64,000 nucleotides of DNA from an uncultured Tenacibaculum sp. (GTDB taxonomy: Bacteria > Bacteroidota > Bacteroidia > Flavobacteriales > Flavobacteriaceae), in contig NZ_CANLTU010000001.1 of assembly GCF_947494125.1 (NCBI RefSeq), positions 1 through 64,000 on the forward strand, given 5' to 3'. The position numbers and the translations under genes are program-made. Under the pieces are notes generated by a model. The model ran no database searches and had not been told where the DNA came from. It saw only the letters and a program-made list of their open reading frames with translations. Of this stretch, positions 28,073-36,646 are shown in pieces. Each line of letters starts with the position of its first letter. Within the stretch, counting starts at the first letter, position 1.

Positions 28073-28115
28073 ATAAAATAATTTTTAGACTAGACTAAAA
28101 ATTATTTTATATTTG
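28073..28115 (+). promoter_or_regulatory. 38-bp palindromic operator abutting -7 box TATATTTG
   Basis: Arms of 16 bp (28073-28088 and 28095-28110) are perfect inverted repeats. In the central six bases only one pair (28089/28094) fails, so the dyad spans 38 bp with a single mismatch. The core reads TTTAGACTAGACTAAA. The -7 box TATATTTG (28108-28115) overlaps its right end. Binding of the adjacent DtxR-type protein here would control both the TonB receptor and, on the other side, the regulator/importer operon. DtxR-family sites are known to be AT-rich dyads with TTAG/CTAA ends. Confidence 0.8.
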
Positions 28116-28162
28116 CATAAATTTTAAATACATATATCACTAAAAATAATTAATTCTAAACA

Positions 28163-30493
28163 ATGAATAAGGTAATTTTATTTACATTTTTGTTTATATC
28201 CGCTTTAACAAAAGCACAAACAATTACAGGGAAAATAACTACTTCTAAAGGAGAAACACTTCCTTTTGCTAGTATCACTATTAAAAATAGTGACAAAGGA
28301 ACCAATGCGGATGAAGATGGGAAATTCTCTTTAGAAGATATTAAAAATAAAAGAGTAACATTAATTGCTTCTTTTACGGGCTTTATTTCTTCTCAAAAAC
28401 AACTAAATATATCAGCAACTAAAAAAAATATCATTAATTTTTCTTTAACTGAACATGCAGAAATATTAGATCAAGTTACTGTTACTGGTACTCGAACTGA
28501 TAGAAGAAGCACAAAAAACCCAGTAATTGTAAATGTTATTAATAGCCAAACCTTAGCAGATGTACAAGCATGTAATTTATCTGAAGGTCTAAAATTTCAA
28601 ACAGGTTTACGTGTTGAAACTGATTGCCAAACTTGCAACTATACTCAATTACGAATGAATGGGCTCTCTGGGGGTTATTCTCAGATATTAATTAATGGAC
28701 GACCAATTTTTAGTCCTCTAACTGGGTTATATGGCTTAGAACAAATTCCAACTAACATGATAGATCGTATTGAAGTTGTTCGTGGTGGAGGTTCTGCTTT
28801 ATATGGATCGAGTGCTATTGGTGGCACCGTAAATGTTATAACCAAAATACCTAAAAAAGACGACTATAGTATTGGGTATACTTACCAAAACCTTAAAGGT
28901 GCTTCTGATCATATTATTGCAGGTAATGCTACGGTGGTTAATGAAGATAAAAATGCTGGAATCTCATTTTTCATTAATAATAGAGCTCGTGAAATATATG
29001 ATCATAATGGTGATAATTTCTCCGAACTTCCTCAATTAAAAAACAATTCTTTTGGTACTAATATGTTTTTCTTACCAACTGAAAATCAAAAAATAGAGGT
29101 TAATTTTAGTAAAATGAACGAATATCGTTATGGTGGCGAAATGATTAAAAATGCTCCTCACTTTGCATTACAATCTGAAGAAAGAACACATGATGTATAT
29201 GTTGGTAATGTAGATTATCAAATTAATTTTAATGATAACAAAAGTTCTTTAATTACTTATTTTGCTTCACAATATACAGGAAGAGAGCATTACACAGGAA
29301 TTCGTCCAGATGTAGGAACTCCAGAAGACACAGCACATTTAGCAAACCCTCCTTATGGAAATTCAGAAACTACAACTTTTCAGGGAGGGCTTCAGTTTAA
29401 TCATAAATTAGAAGATTTCTTAAAAGGAAATAATGTATTAACAGTTGGGAGTGAATTTGTTCAAGATGATGTTTTTGACGAAATCAAAGCATATCAATAT
29501 GTCGTAGATCAAGTAACAAAAAATTACGGTTTCTTCTTCCAAAGTGATTGGGAAATTAATGATAAGTGGAATTTATTAGCAGGTATTCGTTACGATCATC
29601 ATAAACTAAATGCTTTAAAAAAAGATGGAACTAAAAAACTAATAACCAATAATGTTGCAAGTCCTCGAGTATCTTTATTATTTAAACCTTTTGAAAAAAC
29701 ACAATTAAGAGCTACTTGGGGAACCGGTTTTAGAGCACCGCAAGCTTTTGATACCGATTTACATATTGCTTTTGCTGGTGGCGGTATTTCTAGAGTTCTA
29801 CTTGCTGATGATTTAAAAAGAGAACGTTCTAATAGCTATACTGTTTCTTTTAATTACGATAAACCTACAGAACATTATATTTATGGATTTACTGTTGAAA
29901 GTTTTTACACTCAATTAAACGATGCTTTTTATTTAGAATCTATTGGTACAGATCAATTTGGAGAGGTATTTGAAAAAAGAAATGGTGATGGCGCAGTAGT
30001 AAAAGGAATTACATTAGAAACTCGTTTAAACTATGATGGAATCTTTCAATTAGACGCCGGGTTTACGTATCAATCAAGTAAATATAATACTGCTATAAAC
30101 AACTCTAATGAACTTACTCCTAAGAGGGAGTTTTTACGTACACCAAATACTTATGGGTATGCAACTGCTACATACACTCCTAATCAAAAATTTAAAACAG
30201 CTTTAAATTTAGTGTATACCGGAGAAATGGATGTATTACACTTAGCTTCTAATCAAAATTTAATTAAAGACGAGTATTTTAAATCTCCTTCATTTTTCAA
30301 CTTAGGAATGAACGCTAGCTATAAATTTGAATTAGAAAAGCTAAAAACTAATGTTGAGCTTACCGCTGGTATTAAAAATGTTTTTGATAATTATCAAACA
30401 AAATTCGATATAGGTAAAGAACGTGATAGTAACTTTATTTATGGTCCTGCTAACCCTAGAACTTATGTTATTGGTTTTAGAATTTTTAAATAA
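28163..30493 (+). CDS. TonB-dependent receptor, probable metal/metallophore uptake
   Basis: A 776-aa outer-membrane receptor. It has a signal peptide (to about residue 18), a carboxypeptidase-regulatory-like beta sandwich (20-98), a plug (about 105-235, ending in GGGSALYGSSAIGGTVNVIT) and a beta barrel ending in Phe-Lys. The plug has a CxxC (Cys155, Cys158 in DCQTCNYTQLRMNGL), a feature of a subset of metal-linked receptors. It is divergent from the DtxR-type regulator with the palindrome in its promoter, so metal-repressed import of manganese, iron or zinc is likely. The exact ligand is unknown. Confidence 0.88.
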   Translation: MNKVILFTFLFISALTKAQTITGKITTSKGETLPFASITIKNSDKGTNADEDGKFSLEDIKNKRVTLIASFTGFISSQKQLNISATKKNIINFSLTEHAEILDQVTVTGTRTDRRSTKNPVIVNVINSQTLADVQACNLSEGLKFQTGLRVETDCQTCNYTQLRMNGLSGGYSQILINGRPIFSPLTGLYGLEQIPTNMIDRIEVVRGGGSALYGSSAIGGTVNVITKIPKKDDYSIGYTYQNLKGASDHIIAGNATVVNEDKNAGISFFINNRAREIYDHNGDNFSELPQLKNNSFGTNMFFLPTENQKIEVNFSKMNEYRYGGEMIKNAPHFALQSEERTHDVYVGNVDYQINFNDNKSSLITYFASQYTGREHYTGIRPDVGTPEDTAHLANPPYGNSETTTFQGGLQFNHKLEDFLKGNNVLTVGSEFVQDDVFDEIKAYQYVVDQVTKNYGFFFQSDWEINDKWNLLAGIRYDHHKLNALKKDGTKKLITNNVASPRVSLLFKPFEKTQLRATWGTGFRAPQAFDTDLHIAFAGGGISRVLLADDLKRERSNSYTVSFNYDKPTEHYIYGFTVESFYTQLNDAFYLESIGTDQFGEVFEKRNGDGAVVKGITLETRLNYDGIFQLDAGFTYQSSKYNTAINNSNELTPKREFLRTPNTYGYATATYTPNQKFKTALNLVYTGEMDVLHLASNQNLIKDEYFKSPSFFNLGMNASYKFELEKLKTNVELTAGIKNVFDNYQTKFDIGKERDSNFIYGPANPRTYVIGFRIFK

Positions 30494-30518
30494 AAAAACT
30501 ACATTCATTTAATATTAT

Positions 30519-30556
30519 GTAAAAAAGGGAAGCTATATAGGCTTTCCTTTTTTACG
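30519..30556 (+). terminator. Terminator after the metal TonB receptor
   Basis: A long stem (GTAAAAAAGG.GAAGC against GCTTTCCTTTTTTAC with one mismatch region) around a TATATAG-type loop, with a T run in the right arm. Confidence 0.75.
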
Positions 30557-30596
30557 TAATATAGAATTAATACCAGCATAACATTACACGATTCAA

Positions 30597-30674
30597 TTAA
30601 CATTTAAGAAACATTCTAATAAAATAAGCATAATTTATATCTAACATTAGCTTTACAATCTAGTTTCACATTTG
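30597..30674 (+). promoter_or_regulatory. 11-bp-periodic TTAACA-like repeats upstream of the TonB receptor at 30705
   Basis: Hexamers TTAACA (30597), GAAACA (30608), CTAACA (30641) and TTTACA (30652) lie on one 11-bp lattice; the lattice points at 30619 and 30630 are degenerate. A weak -7 box (CACATTTG, TTTG at 30671-30674) follows the last repeat by 19 nt, the same spacing as at the porin gene. OmpR-type regulators such as PhoB and PhoP bind direct repeats with this period. The match is degenerate, so confidence is moderate. Confidence 0.4.
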
Positions 30675-30704
30675 CAGGGTATTTAAAGAACTCAAGTAAC
30701 TAGA

Positions 30705-33521
30705 ATGAAAAAATTAATATTTATTACTCTTTTAAGCCTTTGCAATTTTGCTTTTTCTCAAAACAAAGGAACTGTGTCCGGTACACTTACAGATAAAGAG
30801 ATGAATGGAGAAGCATTACCTTTTGCTAATGTTTTTATAAAAGGAACTACAATTGGTGCAACTACTGATATGGATGGTAAGTACACTTTAAATGTTCCTG
30901 TAGGAAATCAAACAATCGTTTTTAGCTTCATAGGTTATCAAACCATAGAAAAAGCTATTATAATTAAAGCTGGAGAAATTTTAATTGTAAATCATCAATT
31001 AGGAGCCAATGAAGGAGTAACTCTTGACGAAGTTGAAATTAAAGCTACTACAAGTAAAGATAAAGCAAGTGCCTTATTATTAGATCAAAAGAAAGCAGTA
31101 ATTATAAAAGAAAGTATTGGTGCTGAAGAATTATCATCAAAAGGAATTTCAGATGCTGCAGGAGCTGTATCTAAAATATCTGGTGTTTCTAAACAAGAAG
31201 GCTCTAACAATGTTTATGTTCGTGGTTTAGGTGATCGCTATTTAAACACAACAATGAACGGTTTATCATTACCGTCTAATAATATTGGTAAGAAGAATAT
31301 AGATTTAAATTTATTCCCTTCAGATATTATTCAAAATGTATCTATAAGTAAAGCATACTCATCAAATTTTTATGGAGATTTTGCTGCTGGTAATATTGAC
31401 GTTTCTTCGAAAGAATATAAAGGAGATGGTTTTGTTGAAATCAGCCTTGGTTCTGGAGTAAACTCAAGAGCTATGGGTGAAGACTTTAAGAAAAGTGAAG
31501 GTACTGGAAATTTTGGATATTACAATAGATTTAAACATAACCCTTACGCAGTTGTACTTTCTCACGGAGTTGATCCTGTAAATGCTGGTAGCCCAATTAA
31601 CAACTCAATTGGTATTAATGCTGGTAAGTCTTTTGATTTTAAAGACGGATCTAGATTAAGTCTTTTCGGAACTGCGTCATTTAGTAGAGGTTTTGAGTAC
31701 AGAGAAGGACCTGTTGTAGATTTTTCTAATGTATTTAAAAAGAGATATCCAAACGCAAAAGAATATTCTTATAGTACTTCTACCACTGCTATGTTAAGCG
31801 CTTTATACAGAATTAACAGCGAGCATAAATTAAAATACACATCGCTTTTCTTAAATAATTCAGGAGATGAAGTTGGATATTATGGGTATAGAGGTTTAGG
31901 ACAAAATAGAGATGCTTTAAAAGATACTGATAAAGGTTTCTACCAAATGAATGTTCAATACAATCAAGATTTAGTTTTTGTAAATCAATTAACTGGTGAT
32001 CACAGATTTGAAGACAACAAATTAAAATTAACTTGGGGTATTGGTTACAATAATGTTTTTGCACACGAACCAGATAGAAAAAGAATAAGTATAGAAAACT
32101 TTCATTATTCTTTAGATAACGACCCAAGTACAAACCCTGTATTTTACACAAATAACTCATTTGACAATCAACGTTATTTTCAAAAAATTATTGATGAAGA
32201 GTTAAACAGTAGAGTTAACTTAACATATAAAGCATCGGAAAATTTAAATTTAAACTTTGGGTATAACGGAAGAATTAAAGAAAGAAATTTTGAAAATATT
32301 AGATATGGGTATGATATTTTAAATAAACAATATGAGATAACTGATGTAAATAATTTCAATGCAATATTCAATATTAACAATGCTCAAATATTAAAAAACC
32401 AAACTGGTAAAATATTTAGATTAGATGTTTTTAGAAAAATACCTGGTTACGAAAATAGTAATATTGCTAGTTTACCTGGTATACATGAAAACACTTATAA
32501 TGGTGAATTAAGAATACATGCAGGTTATGCTTCTGCTGAAATAAAGGCTGGTGAAAAATGGGTAATCGTACCTGGTATAAGGGTTGAATCTTTTGCTCAA
32601 GATATTAGTTATAAAGTAATTAATATTAACCCTAACGATCCTGGCTATAGAAATGCTTCAGAAACGTTTTTCTTACCTAGTTTAAATCTTAAATATTCAT
32701 TAAACGAAGATCAAAATTTACGTTTTAACTTTAGTCAAACTGTATCTGTACCAGAGTTTAAGGAAGTAGCTCCTTTTATTTACGAAGGTATTGGTCAAAG
32801 AGTAGGAGGTAATCCAGATTTATTAGACAATCCATCTTTTTCAAAAGTTTTTAATCTTGATTTAAAATATGAATGGTTTATTTCTAAAGATGAATTATTA
32901 TCTATAGCTGCCTTTGGAAAACAAATTAACGATCCTGTAAACTTAGTAATAGCAAATAGTGCTGCTGGTAATCAACGTTATTTTAGAACTGGAGACAAAG
33001 CCACTGTTTTAGGTGTAGAATTAGAAGCACGTAAAAACCTAATTAAAAATGAAGACGATGATACATTAATTTCTGCGGGTTTCAACTTTACTTATATGCA
33101 TACAAAACAAGACTTGAAACAAAATATAACAGGTGTTTCTCGTTACAGCACAACATTTAATAGAGATAGTGATGAGCTTCAAGGAGCTTCTCCAATCTTA
33201 ATAAATGCTAACATTAATTATAGTCCAGTTAATTTCAAAAACTATAAGCCAATTACATCATTAGTTTTTTCATATTTCTCAGACAGAATCGATGCTTTAG
33301 GAGCAGGTGCTTTAGGTAATATTATTGAAAAAGGAATACCAACTTTAGACTTCATTTGGAAAAATAAAATTGGAGAACAATGGGAAGTAAATTTAAAAGC
33401 TAAAAATTTATTGGACCCGTCAATTAAAAGAATTAGAGAAAATACATCTATTGGAGATGTTATTCTTACAAAATATAAAAGAGGAACTAATATTAGCTTA
33501 GGTCTTAAATACAAATTTTAA
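30705..33521 (+). CDS. TonB-dependent receptor with carboxypeptidase-regulatory-like domain
   Basis: A 938-aa outer-membrane receptor. It has a signal peptide (to about residue 18, FAFSQ), a regulatory-like beta sandwich (about 22-110), a plug domain with VRGLGDRYLNTTMNGLSLPS, and a barrel ending KYKF. The overall pattern, including SNFYGDFAAGNIDVSSKEY, is a distinct receptor subclass rather than a SusC. It lies 32 nt upstream of a beta-helix lipoprotein, so the two probably form a receptor plus surface-partner pair. The ligand is not evident; the TTAACA-type repeats upstream point toward phosphate control (inference). Confidence 0.88.
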   Translation: MKKLIFITLLSLCNFAFSQNKGTVSGTLTDKEMNGEALPFANVFIKGTTIGATTDMDGKYTLNVPVGNQTIVFSFIGYQTIEKAIIIKAGEILIVNHQLGANEGVTLDEVEIKATTSKDKASALLLDQKKAVIIKESIGAEELSSKGISDAAGAVSKISGVSKQEGSNNVYVRGLGDRYLNTTMNGLSLPSNNIGKKNIDLNLFPSDIIQNVSISKAYSSNFYGDFAAGNIDVSSKEYKGDGFVEISLGSGVNSRAMGEDFKKSEGTGNFGYYNRFKHNPYAVVLSHGVDPVNAGSPINNSIGINAGKSFDFKDGSRLSLFGTASFSRGFEYREGPVVDFSNVFKKRYPNAKEYSYSTSTTAMLSALYRINSEHKLKYTSLFLNNSGDEVGYYGYRGLGQNRDALKDTDKGFYQMNVQYNQDLVFVNQLTGDHRFEDNKLKLTWGIGYNNVFAHEPDRKRISIENFHYSLDNDPSTNPVFYTNNSFDNQRYFQKIIDEELNSRVNLTYKASENLNLNFGYNGRIKERNFENIRYGYDILNKQYEITDVNNFNAIFNINNAQILKNQTGKIFRLDVFRKIPGYENSNIASLPGIHENTYNGELRIHAGYASAEIKAGEKWVIVPGIRVESFAQDISYKVININPNDPGYRNASETFFLPSLNLKYSLNEDQNLRFNFSQTVSVPEFKEVAPFIYEGIGQRVGGNPDLLDNPSFSKVFNLDLKYEWFISKDELLSIAAFGKQINDPVNLVIANSAAGNQRYFRTGDKATVLGVELEARKNLIKNEDDDTLISAGFNFTYMHTKQDLKQNITGVSRYSTTFNRDSDELQGASPILINANINYSPVNFKNYKPITSLVFSYFSDRIDALGAGALGNIIEKGIPTLDFIWKNKIGEQWEVNLKAKNLLDPSIKRIRENTSIGDVILTKYKRGTNISLGLKYKF

Positions 33522-33553
33522 CAACTAAATAAAACATATTAAACTTTAAAAAA

Positions 33554-34747
33554 ATGAAAAATAATTTTTTACTAGGATTAGCTTTAGCAGCTACTTTATT
33601 TACTTCATGTGGAGATGATGATACCGCAGATATCATTATAAATGATAATAGTACAACAAATAACAACGGAGGAGGAACAACAAATACAACTTGTGACGTT
33701 GAATTAAAAGGAAACTACACTGCTGATTTAACTTTAGATGCATCAAAGTGTTATACTATAACAGGACCAACCATTTTTGAAAACGGTACAACTTTAACAA
33801 TTCCTGCTGGAACAGTAATTAAAGCTGCTGCAACTGGTGCTGATGTATATTTAGCAATAGGACAAGGAGCAAAAATTATAGCCGAAGGAACTTCAAGTCA
33901 ACCAATTATTTTTACTTCTAATGCAAATACACCTAATGCTGGTGACTGGGGTGGATTGATTTTATTAGGAAAAGCTCCTATTAATTCAGTAGCGGGAGGA
34001 ACTGCTACTTCTACATCAGAAATTGCAAGTTTACCTTATGGAGGAAATATTTCTGATGACAATTCTGGTACTTTACGTTATGTAAGAGTTGAATACTCAG
34101 GTGGTAAAGCAGATGGTCAATCTGAAAACAATGGTTTTTCTTTCTATGGTGTAGGTAATAAAACTACTATAGAATATATTCAAATGTTTGAAGGTAAAGA
34201 TGATGGTGTTGAATTTTTTGGAGGAACGGTAAACGTAGACTATGTTTCTGTTGTGAACGCTCAAGATGATTCTATCGACTGGACTGAAGGATATACTGGT
34301 ACTATTACTAATGCTTACGTAAAACATGGAACTGACCATGATAAAGGTATTGAAGCTGATGGTTATAATACAGATATAGGAAATTTATCTACTCCTAAAT
34401 ACTTCTCTAAGCCTACTGTTACTAATTTAACAATTGAAGGATTAGGTTCTGGTACAGGAAATGAAGCTGTTCGTTTAAGAGCTGGTACTCAAGGAATCTT
34501 TACAAACGTTTTATTAATTGGTTTTGCTGAAGGATTTGATCTTGATGGTGATGCTACTGATAATCCTACTGGTACTGGTGTAACTAATGGAGACTTAAAA
34601 GCTACAGACGTTAAATTTGATGATGTTACAACTAAAATGAAAAACGATACTGGAGTTACTTTTACAATGGCTGATTTCTTAACTGAAAACGCAGCTGCTG
34701 CTGGAACAGATTATACTACTTGGGGAGCTAACTGGACTAGACAATAA
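33554..34747 (+). CDS. Lipoprotein with right-handed beta-helix
   Basis: A 397-aa lipoprotein (lipobox LFTSC, Cys19) with an Asp-rich tether and an Asn/Gly-rich linker (about 20-45). The rest contains repeated short strands and turns (for example TLTIPAGTVIKAAATG, LRYVRVEYSGGKADGQ, VEFFGGTVNVDYVSVVNAQDDS) typical of a parallel beta-helix. It carries no recognisable catalytic motif. Placed 32 nt after a TonB receptor, it is likely a surface ligand-binding partner in the way SusD proteins partner SusC, though it is not SusD-like. The ligand is unknown. Confidence 0.75.
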   Translation: MKNNFLLGLALAATLFTSCGDDDTADIIINDNSTTNNNGGGTTNTTCDVELKGNYTADLTLDASKCYTITGPTIFENGTTLTIPAGTVIKAAATGADVYLAIGQGAKIIAEGTSSQPIIFTSNANTPNAGDWGGLILLGKAPINSVAGGTATSTSEIASLPYGGNISDDNSGTLRYVRVEYSGGKADGQSENNGFSFYGVGNKTTIEYIQMFEGKDDGVEFFGGTVNVDYVSVVNAQDDSIDWTEGYTGTITNAYVKHGTDHDKGIEADGYNTDIGNLSTPKYFSKPTVTNLTIEGLGSGTGNEAVRLRAGTQGIFTNVLLIGFAEGFDLDGDATDNPTGTGVTNGDLKATDVKFDDVTTKMKNDTGVTFTMADFLTENAAAAGTDYTTWGANWTRQ

Positions 34748-34774
34748 TAATCTTTTTCTTTTACCCTTAAGAAT

Positions 34775-34804
34775 AAAAAAGCCGAGCATATGCTCGGCTT
34801 TTTT
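34775..34804. terminator. Strong bidirectional terminator
   Basis: A perfect palindromic stem AAAAAAGCCGAGCA with its complement around a TA centre, with A and T runs at the two ends. It lies between convergent genes ending at 34747 (+) and 34803 (-). Confidence 0.92.
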
Positions 34805-35216
34805 ATTCTTTTAACTTTATCAAACTATACAAAAGGTCTTCTAGTTTTTTTAATTCCTTTGGTGGGTTACCAGCATCAAAAGTTGAAGATGTATATTTTT
34901 TATTCTCAACTACAATTCTAAAATTAGCAATTAATGCTCCATCACTAAACCTTTTATTTGTTGGTGATTCTAACTCCCCAATCTCTTTTAAACTAATACC
35001 TTTTATTATCTCATTTAAATGTTTAATTTCTTCTTTAGCTAGCTTAAATTCCTTTTTATTATTGTTTGTCCGATATTTAATCGTATTGTTTTTAACTACA
35101 ATTTCAACAGCACTACCTCTTGTATGTGCTTTATAGTTTATTTCACTAAAATTTTGAGCTGAGCAACTCGTTATTAATAAAATAAAAAACATAACTACTA
35201 TTTTAGAATATTTCAT
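34803..35216 (-). CDS. Small lipoprotein of unknown function
   Basis: A 137-aa protein with a lipoprotein signal (ITSCSAQ, Cys about residue 18). The mature part has alternating strands and helices (INYKAHTRGSAVEIVVKNN to the end) with several Lys/Glu pairs and no recognised domain or catalytic motif. It is downstream of the M43 protease on the same strand, separated by a terminator at 35245-35276, so it probably has its own promoter. I do not recognise the family. Confidence 0.6.
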   Translation of the reverse strand: MKYSKIVVMFFILLITSCSAQNFSEINYKAHTRGSAVEIVVKNNTIKYRTNNNKKEFKLAKEEIKHLNEIIKGISLKEIGELESPTNKRFSDGALIANFRIVVENKKYTSSTFDAGNPPKELKKLEDLLYSLIKLKE

Positions 35217-35244
35217 TTTTAAATTTTTTATGCTTTATAAATAT

Positions 35245-35276
35245 AAAAAAGACGCTTTTTAATTAAAAAACGTCTT
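35245..35276 (-). terminator. Terminator after the M43 metalloprotease
   Basis: Plus-strand AAGACG ... CGTCTT arms with an AT-rich near-complementary middle; read on the minus strand it is followed by a T run. It lies 28 nt beyond the protease stop. Confidence 0.75.
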
Positions 35277-35303
35277 AATATATAAATTTTCTATGTATTC
35301 AAA

Positions 35304-36287
35304 TTAATCTGCCATAGTTGCTCTAAAACCTCCAGGAGCAAAAACAGCATCCATTCTTGTCTTTTGACCATCAGTAAACATATACATACAGCTATCATCA
35401 GAATAATCCATAAAATTCATTGTCATATTAGCACTTCCACATTCAATTGTTGGATAAGATGGACATCCTCTACTATTTCCATCTGCATCTGGAGTATCAG
35501 CAACAAAATCGCTAGCTCCACATCCACCATCACCCCAAATGTGACGTAAGTTTAACCAGTGTCCTACTTCGTGAGTAGCAGTTCTTTGGTTTGCACCAAC
35601 AAATGGAGCAGCCATAACAACACCATCGGTAGACCAACTACCTCCAGGGAATTGCGCGTATCCTAAAATTTGACCTCCTTGGTATGGCATGTAATTAACA
35701 ACCCAAATATTTAAAAATTCTTGCGGGTTAACTACATCACTTCCTCCTTTTGAAGAAAATTTCATATCATCATTTGGTCTCCAACTTCTTTTCTTTTTGT
35801 TTTGAACTCTAATTACATCTTCGATAACAAAATCAATATCTACATTAGCTTCAACACCTGCAAATTCAGCTGGCATAGCTCCTCTATTTGGATTTTGTAA
35901 GTTAAAATCTTCATTCATTGCATCAATCTGACCTTGTAAGTTTGATAATGACACATTCTCGCTAGACCTTTTATAGATAACGTGAAATACAACTGGTATT
36001 TGAATTTTACCATTTACTAATCTAGATTGTAACTCTCCTTTTTCAACTTTTGCCACGTAATTTGCAGTAAAAGACTCTATTTCATCCATTCTATCCTTTA
36101 ATCCTGAATCTTTAGCCATATTTGCATTCAATACATCATTAGCAAAACATTGCTTTTCTGCTCTTGGTAAAGCTGCTAAATCTGCTGACGATTCAAGCCC
36201 AGGTTCTAAGTTTGGATTTTGTTCATTTGTTTGACAGCCTACTAATAATCCAGCAGCGATTGCCATTGTTAGAAAAATTCTTTTCAT
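35304..36287 (-). CDS. Secreted M43 (pappalysin-type) zinc metalloprotease lipoprotein
   Basis: A 327-aa zinc protease. It is a lipoprotein by LLVGC (Cys18), with a propeptide-like region to about 95. The extended zinc motif HEVGHWLNLRH gives ligands His239, His243 and His249 and catalytic Glu240. The Met-turn is NFMDYSDD (Met293). This HExxHxxxxxH plus Met-turn layout is that of metzincins of family M43 (cytophagalysin/pappalysin). It probably digests extracellular protein from the cell surface. It lacks a type IX sorting tail. A consensus promoter lies about 150 nt upstream. Confidence 0.92.
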   Translation of the reverse strand: MKRIFLTMAIAAGLLVGCQTNEQNPNLEPGLESSADLAALPRAEKQCFANDVLNANMAKDSGLKDRMDEIESFTANYVAKVEKGELQSRLVNGKIQIPVVFHVIYKRSSENVSLSNLQGQIDAMNEDFNLQNPNRGAMPAEFAGVEANVDIDFVIEDVIRVQNKKKRSWRPNDDMKFSSKGGSDVVNPQEFLNIWVVNYMPYQGGQILGYAQFPGGSWSTDGVVMAAPFVGANQRTATHEVGHWLNLRHIWGDGGCGASDFVADTPDADGNSRGCPSYPTIECGSANMTMNFMDYSDDSCMYMFTDGQKTRMDAVFAPGGFRATMAD

Positions 36288-36432
36288 GTTGTGAAAATTT
36301 TAAAATTTAGTTAAGTAATAAATCGTTTTATAAACGACATTGGTTTTATTAAAAAACCTAAACAAGTTAAATACTAAAACATGTTAAAATTTTATCACAT
36401 TAATAATAACTTGAAGGGTTTATTAACGATTT

Positions 36433-36461
36433 CAAATATATAGATATTTTTTTTAACCAAA
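36433..36461 (-). promoter_or_regulatory. Consensus promoter of the M43 protease gene
   Basis: Minus-strand TTTG (36458-36461), 17-nt spacer and TATATTTG (36433-36440). Predicted start near 36427 gives a leader of about 140 nt. Confidence 0.65.
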
Positions 36462-36593
36462 AAAACAAATATAACAATACAGAAATCCTTTTATTCATCA
36501 CTTACTAAGCCTATATTTGATAAAGAAACAAAGAATAAAAAATAAAGGTGAAATCCATAAAAAGATCAATTATAAAAATAAATTTTTATAAAC

Positions 36594-36630
36594 AAAAAAA
36601 GACGTCTTAAATATTAAGACGTCTTTTTTA
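36594..36630 (-). terminator. Terminator of the rimP-nusA-infB operon
   Basis: A 16-bp perfect stem (AAAAAAGACGTCTTAA and its complement) with a 3-nt loop, located 17 nt beyond the infB stop; the T run lies within the minus-strand right arm. Confidence 0.9.
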
Positions 36631-36646
36631 TAAAATTTAAGAAAAT

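Larger units (their letters stand above)
36288..36646. other. 359-bp intergenic stretch: promoter of M43 gene and terminator of infB
   Basis: No plausible gene. It holds a minus-strand promoter (36433-36461), a second TATATTTG on the minus strand (36466-36473) and an AT-only hairpin around 36571-36591 (TATAAAAAT with its complement). It also holds the infB terminator and, after the promoter, a 145-nt AT-rich leader of the protease gene with a small hairpin (TCGTTT/AAACGA near 36322-36338). Confidence 0.6.

Noticed and set aside
31813..32380. Minus-strand frames inside the TonB receptor gene
   Set aside because: These are antisense shadows of a long receptor gene with continuous coding sense on the plus strand.
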